From: Butyricimonas sp. Marseille-P3923
GTDB lineage: Bacteria > Bacteroidota > Bacteroidia > Bacteroidales > Marinifilaceae
Direction of reading: 5' to 3'
Assembly: GCF_900184685.1 (NCBI RefSeq)
Contig: NZ_FXXL01000006.1
Coordinates: 1,054,001-1,118,000 of the forward strand
DNA: 64,000 nucleotides
Shown here in pieces: positions 37,194 through 46,371 of this stretch. The notes beneath the pieces were generated by a model that was not told the origin of the DNA, did no database searches, and saw nothing but the letters and a program-made list of their open reading frames with translations. The stretch's first letter is position 1; the number at the start of each line of letters is the position of its first letter. The position numbers were made by a program, and so were the translations under genes.

Positions 37194-38422
37194 TAATTGT
37201 CAATATTATATTCCTTCAATTTCCTGTACAGCGTTCTTTCCGATATCCCCAAATCTTGCGCTGCCAGTTTTCGTTTGCCGTGGTTCTTCTCCAAAGCTTT
37301 GATAATCATTTCTTTCTCTTTCTCTTCAAGGGATAACGATTCTTCAATAACGGCTTCCGTGTCCTCTATATGTCTTTCCTTCTCTGCCGAGAAAGATTTT
37401 GGCGGTTGTGGGGCAAGAAACTCTGATTGAGGTGTTTCGTAAAGCTCGCGTAACACGATCGAGGTCGGGGGTTCCGGCTCCGGCGTGATATGCTCTTTTT
37501 GCATAATATCGTACACCAGATGTTTCAAATCATTCATATCCTTTTTCATGTCAAAAAGAATCTTGTACAAGATTTCCCGTTCATTGGCAAAACTATGGTC
37601 GCTTTCCGGGATGGATGTTAAAGCCGGAAGGCTATTGTTGTGTGCCGGAAGATACCCTTTTAACGTCAGGGCATCCACCGATCTCTCCTGCTCGAGGATA
37701 GAGATTTGTTCCGTGATATTTTTCAGTTCCCGTACGTTACCCGGCCAACGATAGTTTTCAAGCACTTGCACGGCATCTTCTGTCAGTCTTACCGGGGGCA
37801 TCCGGTATTTCTCCGCGAAGTCAGCGGCAAATTTCCTGAAAAGCAAAGAAATATCTTCTTTTCTATCCCTTAAGGGAGGGATGGGAATAGGAATCGTGTT
37901 GATCCGGTAATACAAGTCTTCCCTGAATTTCCCGTTTTTCACCGCCGTCGGGAGATCCACGTTTGTGGCAGCTATCACTCGTACGTTTGTTTTTTGTACT
38001 TTGGACGAACCCACGCGGATAAATTCTCCGGTTTCCAGTACGCGCAGTAATTTCGCTTGCGTGGAAAGGGGTAATTCTCCTACCTCATCCAGAAAAATAG
38101 TTCCCCCGTTACTTACCTCGAAATATCCTTTCCGGTCGGCTAAAGCTCCGGTAAACGAACCTTTCTCGTGGCCGAATAACTCGGAATCAATCGTCCCTTC
38201 TGGGATTCCGCCACAATTGACGGCAATATATTGTTCATGCTTGCGGGTGCTGTAACTGTGAATAATTCGCGGGAATATTTCTTTTCCTACCCCACTTTCC
38301 CCGGAAATCAGTACCGTGAAGTCCGTGGGTGCTACTTGTACAGCTTTCTCTATCGCCCGGTTTAATTTCGCGTCATTACCGATAATTTCAAAACGTTGTT
38401 TGATATTCCTGATATCCTCCAT
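37193..38422 (-). CDS. Sigma-54-dependent Fis-family transcriptional activator without receiver domain
   Basis: 409 residues. It is an AAA+ enhancer-binding protein that remodels sigma-54 RNA polymerase using ATP. Walker A is GESGVGKE at 41-48, the sigma-54 contact loop GSFTGA at 88-93, and Walker B GTIFLDEV at 107-114. The Fis-type DNA-binding helices are at about 375-407 (KRKLAAQDLGISERTLYRKLKEYN). The protein begins directly at the AAA+ domain, so there is no N-terminal receiver, GAF or PAS input domain, and control must come from level or from a partner. A charged linker of about 120 residues lies before the HTH. It heads the lptE-secG group. Confidence 0.93.
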   Translation of the reverse strand: MEDIRNIKQRFEIIGNDAKLNRAIEKAVQVAPTDFTVLISGESGVGKEIFPRIIHSYSTRKHEQYIAVNCGGIPEGTIDSELFGHEKGSFTGALADRKGYFEVSNGGTIFLDEVGELPLSTQAKLLRVLETGEFIRVGSSKVQKTNVRVIAATNVDLPTAVKNGKFREDLYYRINTIPIPIPPLRDRKEDISLLFRKFAADFAEKYRMPPVRLTEDAVQVLENYRWPGNVRELKNITEQISILEQERSVDALTLKGYLPAHNNSLPALTSIPESDHSFANEREILYKILFDMKKDMNDLKHLVYDIMQKEHITPEPEPPTSIVLRELYETPQSEFLAPQPPKSFSAEKERHIEDTEAVIEESLSLEEKEKEMIIKALEKNHGKRKLAAQDLGISERTLYRKLKEYNIDN

Positions 38423-38505
38423 ATCCCATTTAAATAATTAAAGATTCGTGATTTACGCCGCCGAACGGTAAAGCGTGAATCCCCTATCCATGAATTGTTC
38501 ATCTG

Positions 38506-38513
38506 CAAAATTA
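38506..38513 (-). promoter_or_regulatory. -7-like box upstream of the sigma-54 activator gene
   Basis: Reads TAATTTTG on the minus strand (TAnnTTTG match), 84 bp before the ATG at 38422. The 321-bp gap to the locus C sigma gene also holds the divergent -7 box at 38591; no gene was found in it. Confidence 0.35.
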
Positions 38514-38590
38514 GCAGATTAAACTGACAAAATAGCATAGAAATGGGAATAAATTTGAAAACGGGATTTCTGTTATGCAAATTATTTCCA

Positions 38591-38598
38591 TATATTTG
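38591..38598 (+). promoter_or_regulatory. -7 box of the locus C sigma gene
   Basis: TATATTTG matches TAnnTTTG. It lies 145 bp before the sigma factor start, leaving a leader of about 140 nt, longer than in the other loci. Confidence 0.4.
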
Positions 38599-38743
38599 TA
38601 GCTATAATCGAACGTTTCATTATAGTTCTCTTATTTCTGGTACTGGATTTATGTTGAATTGTAAGGCGCTGATTATTAATTCATATTTCAGTCGTGAAAA
38701 TGCGTAATGATTAATTTTATTAATATCAACAAACGTTGGTTTT

Positions 38744-39289
38744 ATGATAGAGGAACCACCTATAGATATCGGTCGTTTAATTGGGGGTGATGAGAATGTT
38801 TTTCAAGCTCTGTTTGTTGATTATTACCCGTCATTAATCTCATTTGCAATGAAATATGTTGAGCGGGAAGAGGCAGCTCAAGATATTGTGCAAGACGTTT
38901 TCGTGAAGGTTTGGGAAACTCGCGAAAAATTGCGCGGTGTTGAAAATCTCTCCGCTTATCTCTATCAGATGGTACGTTTTAAATGCTTTAATCATTTGCG
39001 GGCGGAAAAGATTCGTCATGACGCGACCCGTTCATTTACGGAAGAAATGGATGTTGTCGAGATGAACGAGTATATAAAAGAGGAAACTTTCCGTATCGTG
39101 ATGAGTATCGTCGAGGAACTTCCTCCCGGTAGTCGGAATGTCTTTTCCCGTGCGATACAAGGTTATTCCGCCAAAGAAATCGCGGATGAACTGGGAATCA
39201 CGATAGAAACGGTGAAGAAGCAGAAACAAAATGCCCGTCGGGTATTAAAAGAACGATTGGGTAATCTTTTCATGTTTTTCTGTTTATAA
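38744..39289 (+). CDS. ECF RNA polymerase sigma factor (locus C)
   Basis: 181 residues. Region 2 at about 20-85 (FQALFVDYYPSLISFAMKYV, then DIVQDVFVKVWETREKL), region 4 at about 120-175 (LPPGSRNVFSRAIQGYSAKEIADELGITIETVKKQK). It is the expected partner of the FecR protein at 39661. It shares direction with fecR but is separated from it by 371 bp, which contain a large palindrome, against 76 and 57 bp in loci D and E. The protein ends with a hydrophobic stretch, LGNLFMFFCL. Confidence 0.93.
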   Translation: MIEEPPIDIGRLIGGDENVFQALFVDYYPSLISFAMKYVEREEAAQDIVQDVFVKVWETREKLRGVENLSAYLYQMVRFKCFNHLRAEKIRHDATRSFTEEMDVVEMNEYIKEETFRIVMSIVEELPPGSRNVFSRAIQGYSAKEIADELGITIETVKKQKQNARRVLKERLGNLFMFFCL

Positions 39290-39382
39290 GGTATTTTTTG
39301 ATATCTCGGGTAATGTCATCTTGTATTTTACAATGGGATGTCAAGGTCTTGTTCTATCCGTGACCTATATGAATCGGGTATG

Positions 39383-39538
39383 AATCCCGTATTAATTCCG
39401 GTTCACTTCCGCTTGAAATGTTATTAGTAAGTTTTTGATAAGCTATTAAAACGCTATTATAGTATAGGGTTTTAATAGCGTTTTAATAGGGAATTAATAG
39501 CGTTTTACACGGAAGTGAACCGGAATTGATACGGGATT
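39383..39538. repeat. 156-bp compound palindrome between sigma and fecR
   Basis: Outer arms of 29 bp at 39383-39411 and 39510-39538 pair with one mismatch. Inner arms of 17 bp at 39443-39459 and 39473-39489 (ctattaaaacgctatta and its complement) pair perfectly. A third copy of the inner sequence word, attaatagcgtttt at 39493-39506, could compete for the left inner arm. No coding sequence lies inside. It may be a mobile palindromic element or an RNA switch. Confidence 0.7.
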
Positions 39539-39608
39539 ATTCCTGTTTTCGTGCAGGTTATAGGTATGATACGGGTAGGTCATGGGCGTGATTTTTTTTT
39601 GAAGGCGG

Positions 39609-39638
39609 CATACCTCCTTTTTCTTTTTGAAGTGTCAT
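39609..39638 (+). repeat. 30-bp direct repeat, copy upstream of fecR
   Basis: An exact 30-bp copy of the sequence at 40843-40872, beginning catacctccttttt. It ends 22 bp before the fecR start. A shared promoter element for the locus C sigma factor is one reading. Confidence 0.75.
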
Positions 39639-39660
39639 ACAAATGTAAACGAGTTTAAAT

Positions 39661-40827
39661 ATGAAAAACGATAGAATACACGAGAAAATTCCCGGTTTGT
39701 TGGCAAAAGCCATCTCGGGCACGTTGAGTGAAGACGAGAGGGAGGCTTTGCAGGCATGGAGAGAGGCGGATGAGGCAAACGAGCGTCTTTACGGGGAAGT
39801 GGTGAATGCCGGGTATATAGAGCGTAAATGCCGGGAAACGGCACGGGTGGATGTCGTGGAGGGGTACATGGAAGTTCTGCGGAAGAGGAAACGTAATGTT
39901 CGGGTACGACGAATCCGGAGGATATCTACCGTGGCTGCCGGGATGTTGATACCGCTATGCGCTGTTGTCTTCTGGTTGGGTAACGAAGAGAAGAAAGATG
40001 TCGTTCCGGAACAAGTGGCAGAAGTTATCCGACACGGGGAGGTGAAAGCGGAATTAATTCTGGCTGACGGGACCACCAAAATGTTGAGCACGAACGTTAC
40101 GGATTCTTTGCTTTTGCAGCAAGGCGCGAATGTTGTCATTCGGGAACAGGGAGTCAGTTACGTGGGGGATTCTTCTGATGTAGAGGTACGGTATAATACG
40201 TTGCGGGTTCCCCGCGGCGGGGAGTATTCAATCACGTTGTGTGACGGTACGGTGGTGTATTTGAATTCCGAATCGGAATTACGTTATCCCGTGAAATTCG
40301 CGGGAGGAGAACGGAGGGTTTACCTGTCCGGGGAGGCCTATTTCGAGGTGATGACTGACGGGGAACACCCGTTTGTCGTGGATTTGAAAACTTCTGCCGT
40401 GAAAGTCTTGGGTACCGGGTTTGACGTTCGGGCGTACAAAGACGAGGGGGAGATATTGACAACCTTGGTACATGGTTCCGTGGCGTTCTCTGTCGGGAAG
40501 GAATCTGTCGTGTTGAAGCCGGGAGAACAGGCTGTACTGGATAAATCGGGTGAGTTGGAAACGCGGGAGGTGGATACTTATTTGTACACGGCGTGGAAGG
40601 AGGGTGTGTTTGCTTTCAAGCAACAACGGTTGGAGGAGATTATGAATATTGTTTCCCGTTGGTATAACGTGAACATTTTTTGGGAGAATGCTTCTCAGAA
40701 AGAAGTTACTTTTACCGGAAAAATGCGTCGTTATGACGACTTTTCTAAAGTCGTGGAGATGTTGGAAATGACGGGGAACACGGAATTCGAGATTAAGGGA
40801 AATAATATTTTTATCCGGGAAAAATAA
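39661..40827 (+). CDS. FecR-family anti-sigma factor (locus C)
   Basis: 388 residues. The N-terminal sigma-binding region (about 1-80) reads ILGKLL-type helices, here IPGLLAKAISGTLSEDEREALQAW. One membrane helix follows basic residues at about 84-104 (VAAGMLIPLCAVVFWLG). The FecR domain has GGEYSITLCDGTVVYLNSESELRYPV and LSGEAYF (around 222), and the C-terminal DUF4974-type domain FAFKQQRLEEIMNIVSRWYNV. It should restrain the sigma factor encoded upstream and respond to the STN domain of the SusC at 40997. The gene is bracketed by the perfect 30-bp direct repeats. Confidence 0.93.
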   Translation: MKNDRIHEKIPGLLAKAISGTLSEDEREALQAWREADEANERLYGEVVNAGYIERKCRETARVDVVEGYMEVLRKRKRNVRVRRIRRISTVAAGMLIPLCAVVFWLGNEEKKDVVPEQVAEVIRHGEVKAELILADGTTKMLSTNVTDSLLLQQGANVVIREQGVSYVGDSSDVEVRYNTLRVPRGGEYSITLCDGTVVYLNSESELRYPVKFAGGERRVYLSGEAYFEVMTDGEHPFVVDLKTSAVKVLGTGFDVRAYKDEGEILTTLVHGSVAFSVGKESVVLKPGEQAVLDKSGELETREVDTYLYTAWKEGVFAFKQQRLEEIMNIVSRWYNVNIFWENASQKEVTFTGKMRRYDDFSKVVEMLEMTGNTEFEIKGNNIFIREK

Positions 40828-40842
40828 AAAAATGATATTTGA

Positions 40843-40872
40843 CATACCTCCTTTTTCTTTTTGAAGTGTCAT
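40843..40872 (+). repeat. 30-bp direct repeat, copy upstream of susC
   Basis: Identical to 39609-39638. It starts 15 bp after the fecR stop and ends 124 bp before the susC start, ahead of the fecR-susC hairpin. The spacing between copies is 1234 bp, so recombination between them would remove fecR precisely. Confidence 0.75.
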
Positions 40873-40919
40873 GGGGGTGTAGAACGATTGGAAAAAAGAG
40901 TTTACAGAGAGAAATAAAA

Positions 40920-40948
40920 AAGACGGGATATTGGCCGTATCCCGCCTT
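40920..40948 (+). promoter_or_regulatory. fecR-susC intergenic hairpin (locus C)
   Basis: The 11-nt arms aagacgggata (40920-40930) and tatcccgcctt (40938-40948) pair with one mismatch around the loop ttggccg, followed by TT. The locus D hairpin at 49566 has nearly the same sequence. A second small palindrome, accggacgaaccgg, follows in both. Confidence 0.55.
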
Positions 40949-40996
40949 TTGAAACCGGACGAACCGGAAATTGTTTCATTAAACGTTTACAAATGT

Positions 40997-43900
40997 ATGA
41001 AAAAAAATGAAATGCATGACCTTTCCTGGCGTGAAAGGTTGCTAAAAACATGCTTGATTATGAAATTTGTAGTCTTACTTCTGTTTGTATCGACGCTGCA
41101 TTTGTCAGCGAGTGTTTATAGCCAAGAGGCTAGAGTGACGATTCATTTACAGGATGCATCCTTCGAGGATGTGGTGAAAGTGTTGGAAAATTCAACGAAT
41201 TTTACTTTCCTGTATAGAGATCATCAAGTGGCACAAATCAAAAACTTGAATTTGCAGTACACGGAAGCTGATATCAAGGTGGTTCTGGACGCTTGTCTGA
41301 AAGGTTCCGGGTTGACGTATCGTTTGGTAGACAACACGATTGTGATTCAACCGGTGTACACGGCGGTTACGGATTCAATTGCCAAGATTACCGTGAAGGG
41401 AATCGTGAAAGACGAGAAGGGGGAAATTTTACCGGGGGTGACAATCCGCGTGAAAGGAACAACTATCGGTTTTGTGACGAATGCCAAGGGGGAGTTCGAT
41501 TTTGATTTGCCGAAGCGGGATAGTCTGGAATTGATCTTCTCTTTCGTGGGATTTAAACGGCACAATGTGTTCGTGAAGGACGGGATGAAGCCGTTGACGG
41601 TGGTGATGAAAGAAGATTTGCAGACGGTGGATGAAGTGGTGGTGACAGGTATTTTTAATAAGCCGAAGGAGAGTTTCACCGGTGCTGTGACTTCCGTGTC
41701 GAAGGAAGAGTTTCGAGCGACTTACTCGAGAAATTTAGTGCAAACATTGTCTATTTTAGACCCGAGTATACGAATTTTGCAAAATAATAACGCGGGTTCG
41801 AACCCGAACGCTTTGCCGGAAATTCAGTTGCGGGGACCTGCCACGCTGGTAGATATCCGGGACGTGCAGAGTAGTTCCCGTGCCGAGTTGAATTTGCCGT
41901 TGTTTATCTTGGATGGTTTCGAGGTTTCTTTGCAGCGCGTGATGGACTTGAACGATGATGACGTGGAGAATATTACGGTGTTGAAGGATGCCAGTGCGAC
42001 GGCACTTTACGGTTCGCGCGGGGCGAACGGTGTGATCGTGATTACTTCGGCGAAGCCGATACCGGGGAAGGTCACGGTGAAATACCGGGGATCGTTGCGG
42101 TTGGAGCTCGTGGATTTGAGTACTTACGATCGTCTGAGTGGCAGGGAAAAGTTGGAATTGGAAGAGAAGATCGGCGTTTGGGATGATTACAAGGAAACGG
42201 ACGCTTACAAGGGAATCCGGGCGGCCGTGGATAACGGGGAGAATTACGATTGGTTGAAGGTGCCGACGCGGAATGGCGTGGGGCAAAATCACGTGCTGAC
42301 GATCATGGGGGGCGACGAGATTTGGAAGTTTGCGGCCAGTTTGTCGTATGATGAGAAAATAGGTGTCATGAAAGGTTCGGAGCGTAATAATTTTAACGGG
42401 TCGTTGCATATCACGTACACTTCGGATAAGTTTACGGTGGACGAGGTGCTTTCTGTCGGGGTAAACACGAATTCGGATTCTCCTTATGGGGCGTTCTCCG
42501 AATACGCGCAGATGAACCGGTATTGGAATCCGTACAACGAGGACGGCACGCCGGTGTACGATTATAGTCATCCTTTAAAGATGAGTAGCGACGGACTTGG
42601 TGTGCAAAACCCGATATACGACGCCAGTGTGGGGCGTTGGAATAAGGCTGAGTACACGAATATCCGGAACACGTTTTCGTTACGCTATAATTTCAAGGAG
42701 AATTTTTATTTGGTTGGTTCCTTGGGGTTGACCCGTCAATTGGACACGAGGAATACTTATACGCCTCCTTCTCACGAGTCGTTCGCTGGAAAGGAAATCG
42801 ACCAAAAGGGGTCGAATTACCGTATGGACAAGAAAGACGATCGTTGGCAGGTGCGTTTAGGGGTTGATTACACGAATACTTTCGCGGAGAAGCATATGGT
42901 GACGCTTAATCTCTCCGGGGAGATGGAAGAGAGGAAGTCGGATGCCGTGAATTGGGCGGCTGTCGGTTTTATGAATGATGCCGTGAGTCATCCTTCCATG
43001 GCGTTGAGTTACCCGGCAGAAGGTATGCCCGGCGGGAGCGAAACGACGACTCGCCGTATCGGGTTGCTTTTCTCCGGTAACTATTATTATGATATGCGCT
43101 TTTTCTTGGATGCCAGTATTCGGGTCGACGGGTCTTCTTCTTTTGGTAAAGAGAGTCGTTACGCGCCTTTCTTTTCCGTGGGTGGCGGTTGGACGGTGAC
43201 TAACGAGCGGTTTATGTACGGGTGTTCGAACGTGATTAATAATCTGAAGCTCCGCGGTTCTTACGGGGTGTCCGGTAACATGGGATTTTCCCCGGAGGAG
43301 GCGTTGGCAACGTATAAGTTGGAAACGAATGTTTCGTATTTATCCGGGATGGGGGCTTATTTGCAGACGTTCGGGAATCCGGAATTGAAGTGGCAGAATA
43401 CGCACCAGTGGAACGTGGGCGTGGATTTGGGGTTGTGGAATGACTTGTTGCAATTCCAGTTTAATTATTATACCAAGAGGACGAATAACACGGTGTCGGA
43501 GATGATGTTGCCTATTTCTCACGGGGTGGAAATGTGTAAGGCGAATATCGGGGTGATTCGTAACGAGGGGTACGAGTTGAACGTGACGGCGAATATTATT
43601 CGGGATTTGGAGCGCGAGTTCACGTGGAACGTGACGGGGCGTTTTTCCCGTAATATCAACACGGTGGTTAAATTGTCGGATACTTATAGAGAGGCTCAAT
43701 TGCAGTACGATAACCAGAAGATGAGCGGGCATGAAACTTTTTACAAGTATCAGGAGGGACGTTCGATGGACGCGATATACGGGTTGCGTACGATTGGTGT
43801 GGATCCGTTGACAGGGAAGCGGTTATATTTGACGCACGACGGGCAGGTGACATTGCGCCAGAGGATGGTGGATATGGTGTATCTCGGGGAGAGTCAACCC

Positions 43901-44359
43901 AAGGTGAACGGGACGATTTCCACGTCATTGCTTTACAAGGGTATCACGTTGAACGTGGGGTTCGCGGTTCGCTTGGGAGGAAAACAGTTTAACTCGACTT
44001 TGTTGGCGAGAACGGAGAATGCGGATTTCCTTTATAATCTTGACCGGCGAATTCTGAACGGTTGTTGGGAAAAAACCGGGGATTATGCGTTGTTCACGAA
44101 AATGGACCCGAGTCCTTATCGGGATTACACGAACGTGTGTGATATGTTCGTGCAGAGGGATAACGTGTTGCAATGCACGAATATCAATGTCGGTTACCAG
44201 TTCCCGAAGGTTTTCACGAAGAAGTACTTGGGGATGGAGTCTTTGACCGTTAGCGCTAATTTGTCGGATATATTCTATATCTCGACGATCAAGCGGGAAA
44301 GGGGTATCGATTACCCGTTCTCCCGGAACCCGAATTTTTCAATTTCTTGTTCTTTCTAA
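40997..44359 (+). CDS. SusC/RagA-family TonB-dependent transporter with STN signalling domain (locus C)
   Basis: 1120 residues from ATG 40997, chosen because it falls in the start context shared by susC genes (aaatgtATGaaaaaaa) and precedes the signal peptide (LLFVSTLHLSASVYSQ); the frame is open further upstream through the hairpin. STN domain about 50-125 (ARVTIHLQDASFEDVVKVLEN), carboxypeptidase-like domain about 133-210 (VKGIVKDEKGEILPGVTIRVKG), TonB-box-like VVVTGIF about 215, plug to about 355 (YGSRGANGVIVITS), then the barrel ending in Phe (SISCSF). Closest relative in the window is the locus D SusC. It should import the ligand captured by the SusD at 44377 and signal through FecR. Confidence 0.95.
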   Translation: MKKNEMHDLSWRERLLKTCLIMKFVVLLLFVSTLHLSASVYSQEARVTIHLQDASFEDVVKVLENSTNFTFLYRDHQVAQIKNLNLQYTEADIKVVLDACLKGSGLTYRLVDNTIVIQPVYTAVTDSIAKITVKGIVKDEKGEILPGVTIRVKGTTIGFVTNAKGEFDFDLPKRDSLELIFSFVGFKRHNVFVKDGMKPLTVVMKEDLQTVDEVVVTGIFNKPKESFTGAVTSVSKEEFRATYSRNLVQTLSILDPSIRILQNNNAGSNPNALPEIQLRGPATLVDIRDVQSSSRAELNLPLFILDGFEVSLQRVMDLNDDDVENITVLKDASATALYGSRGANGVIVITSAKPIPGKVTVKYRGSLRLELVDLSTYDRLSGREKLELEEKIGVWDDYKETDAYKGIRAAVDNGENYDWLKVPTRNGVGQNHVLTIMGGDEIWKFAASLSYDEKIGVMKGSERNNFNGSLHITYTSDKFTVDEVLSVGVNTNSDSPYGAFSEYAQMNRYWNPYNEDGTPVYDYSHPLKMSSDGLGVQNPIYDASVGRWNKAEYTNIRNTFSLRYNFKENFYLVGSLGLTRQLDTRNTYTPPSHESFAGKEIDQKGSNYRMDKKDDRWQVRLGVDYTNTFAEKHMVTLNLSGEMEERKSDAVNWAAVGFMNDAVSHPSMALSYPAEGMPGGSETTTRRIGLLFSGNYYYDMRFFLDASIRVDGSSSFGKESRYAPFFSVGGGWTVTNERFMYGCSNVINNLKLRGSYGVSGNMGFSPEEALATYKLETNVSYLSGMGAYLQTFGNPELKWQNTHQWNVGVDLGLWNDLLQFQFNYYTKRTNNTVSEMMLPISHGVEMCKANIGVIRNEGYELNVTANIIRDLEREFTWNVTGRFSRNINTVVKLSDTYREAQLQYDNQKMSGHETFYKYQEGRSMDAIYGLRTIGVDPLTGKRLYLTHDGQVTLRQRMVDMVYLGESQPKVNGTISTSLLYKGITLNVGFAVRLGGKQFNSTLLARTENADFLYNLDRRILNGCWEKTGDYALFTKMDPSPYRDYTNVCDMFVQRDNVLQCTNINVGYQFPKVFTKKYLGMESLTVSANLSDIFYISTIKRERGIDYPFSRNPNFSISCSF

Positions 44360-44376
44360 TTTTAATGATAGATAAA

Positions 44377-45801
44377 ATGAAAAAGAGTTTTTACATATTG
44401 TGGATGGCGTTGGGATTGGTTTCCGGCGCATGCACGGATTGGTTGACCGTACAACCTGAAACGACGATTGTTGCTGATCATCTCTACACGACGGACGCAG
44501 GGGTAGAGCAGGCTTTGAACGGGACGTATATATTAATGAAGACGTCGGTGTATAATCCGGGCGGGATTATGGGTGGAGCCGGTTTCGCGGAGGGGTTGGC
44601 CGCTACGTGGTCGAACATGGGGAATGATCTTAACAAGCATATTTATAACATAAATAATGAATTCGTGGGCAGTATGTTTGATGGTGCCTTCATGGGTTTG
44701 TATAAGATTATCTCTAACGCTACGCCCTTGATTAACGGGATGGAGCAGAACAAAGAGTTGTTAAGCGAAGAGGTGTATAATATCGTGAAGGGGGAGGCTC
44801 TGGCGATTCGCGCTTGCGTTCATTTGGATTTGATTCGTTTGTGGGGACCGATGCCCACGAAGGTCGACCGGACGAAAACGTATTTGCCGTATGTCACGGA
44901 GTATTCTACCTCGAAATACACTTATCACACGTATGACGAGTACATGGAGAAGTTGTTTGCGGATTTGAACGAGGCGGAGGCTTTGTTGAAGAAGTCAGAC
45001 CCGATTTTGAATTTTCCTGCGAATAATACGACTAACGGAAGCACGAAATGGTTGAAGCGTCAATGTCATTTTAATTATTACGGTGTTCTGGGGTTGCAAT
45101 CCCGGGCTCGCTTGTGGTACGGTGATGAAGAAGAGGCTTTGCGTTACGCGAAAATGGTGAAAGAGGCGGTGAACACGGATGGTACTCCTAAATTCAAGTT
45201 GGGCGATCAGGCGCTTTTCAGTAGTTTCGGTGATGGGGCTTGGGACGGGACGATGTACCCGGAGCATTTGTGCGGGGTGGATGTTTCGGAGGTTTTTGAC
45301 TATAACAAGAGTTCTTTTGGTGGGACGAATGTGAAAGTCGAGATGACGAATATGGCTTTCTCGTTTTTGGAGTTGTATGATAATAACACGAGTGATTTAC
45401 GTTTTCAGGTATGGCTTTATTCTACAAGAAGACCCCCGTTTAACGTGACTTGTCGCAAGTACGAGTGTATGCGTCCCGACACGAGGGCAGAAGCGACGAA
45501 TATGCCTGTTGTCCGGTTATCGGAGATGTACCTGACGATTATGGAGTGTGGGACATTGACCGAGGCGAATGCCGCTTTCGAGGAGTTCTGTACTGCCCGG
45601 AAGATGACATACGTGCCTCTCACGGAGGGCGATCGCAAGGAGCGGGTGATGCGCGAGTTTATCAAGGAGTTGATGGCGGAGGGGCAAAATTTCTTTACCT
45701 ATAAGCGTAACGAGGTGAAGCGAATGTTTAATCAGCCGGAGGATAGTGATGATTGCGATATACAGCAATACGTGTTGCCATTGCCCCCGAAGGAGTTTTA
45801 A
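44377..45801 (+). CDS. SusD/RagB-family surface lipoprotein (locus C)
   Basis: 474 residues from ATG 44377, which opens the lipoprotein signal (lipobox cysteine at 19, GACTDWLTVQPETT); in-frame ATGs at 44347 and 44365 overlap or abut the susC end. SusD features include AGVEQALNGTYILM, GEALAIRACVHLDLIRLWGPMP, FNYYGVLGLQSRARLW and MPVVRLSEMYLTIMECG. It lies 17 bp after susC. The LIRLWGPMPTKVD segment is shared with locus D but not with A and B, which places it in a different SusD subgroup. Expected role: surface lid and ligand binding for the locus C SusC. Confidence 0.95.
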   Translation: MKKSFYILWMALGLVSGACTDWLTVQPETTIVADHLYTTDAGVEQALNGTYILMKTSVYNPGGIMGGAGFAEGLAATWSNMGNDLNKHIYNINNEFVGSMFDGAFMGLYKIISNATPLINGMEQNKELLSEEVYNIVKGEALAIRACVHLDLIRLWGPMPTKVDRTKTYLPYVTEYSTSKYTYHTYDEYMEKLFADLNEAEALLKKSDPILNFPANNTTNGSTKWLKRQCHFNYYGVLGLQSRARLWYGDEEEALRYAKMVKEAVNTDGTPKFKLGDQALFSSFGDGAWDGTMYPEHLCGVDVSEVFDYNKSSFGGTNVKVEMTNMAFSFLELYDNNTSDLRFQVWLYSTRRPPFNVTCRKYECMRPDTRAEATNMPVVRLSEMYLTIMECGTLTEANAAFEEFCTARKMTYVPLTEGDRKERVMREFIKELMAEGQNFFTYKRNEVKRMFNQPEDSDDCDIQQYVLPLPPKEF

Positions 45802-45818
45802 TTAAAAAATAGAAGGTT

Positions 45819-46346
45819 ATGAAAGCATTTATAATAGTTTTTTTGATTGGCATGGTTGTCGTGGCTTCTTGTTCGGAGGAACTCGTGGAGCCTTACGAGA
45901 GAACGGAGAGTTATATTTTTTTCATGAGAATGTCCGGGATGACGGCAGTAGACTCGTTGTATGATTATAATACGACGATTAATCTTCCCTCGGGTAGTAA
46001 AACGAAAGATACGGTGTATTTCAAAGTGGGCGTGGGTGGAAATTACGGGAAAGGTCCCCGGAAGATCACGTTGAAGCAATATACTTACGAGGATATTAGT
46101 TACGTGGCAGAGGAGGCTGTCCCCGGGGTGGATTATATCGCTTTTGATGATCCGGTGATGGAGGAATATTACACGATTCCGGCGGATTCCTTGGAGATGC
46201 GGATTCCGATAATCATAACTTCGCCCACGACTTATCCTAGAAAGGTGTTGAATTTCAAGTTGGTGGAGAATGAGGATTTTAAAGTGCTTCATAAAGGGAC
46301 TCAGGAATTGGGAATTTCTGCCGGACGGATAAAGATAGGATGGTGA
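45819..46346 (+). CDS. DUF4843-type surface lipoprotein, short form (locus C)
   Basis: 175 residues; lipobox cysteine at 18 (VVASCSEELVEPYERTESYIFF). The acidic residues after the cysteine suit surface export. The core AVPGVDYIAFDDPVMEEYYTIPADSLEMRIPIII (outline) aligns with the locus D protein and, more weakly, with AGTNYEIQD... in locus A. The C-terminal domain of about 70 residues present in loci A and B is absent. It follows susD by 17 bp and precedes the thioredoxin gene by 25 bp. Accessory surface subunit by context; no known reaction. Confidence 0.7.
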   Translation: MKAFIIVFLIGMVVVASCSEELVEPYERTESYIFFMRMSGMTAVDSLYDYNTTINLPSGSKTKDTVYFKVGVGGNYGKGPRKITLKQYTYEDISYVAEEAVPGVDYIAFDDPVMEEYYTIPADSLEMRIPIIITSPTTYPRKVLNFKLVENEDFKVLHKGTQELGISAGRIKIGW

Positions 46347-46371
46347 TTGTATCATGTATAAAGGTTTTAAT

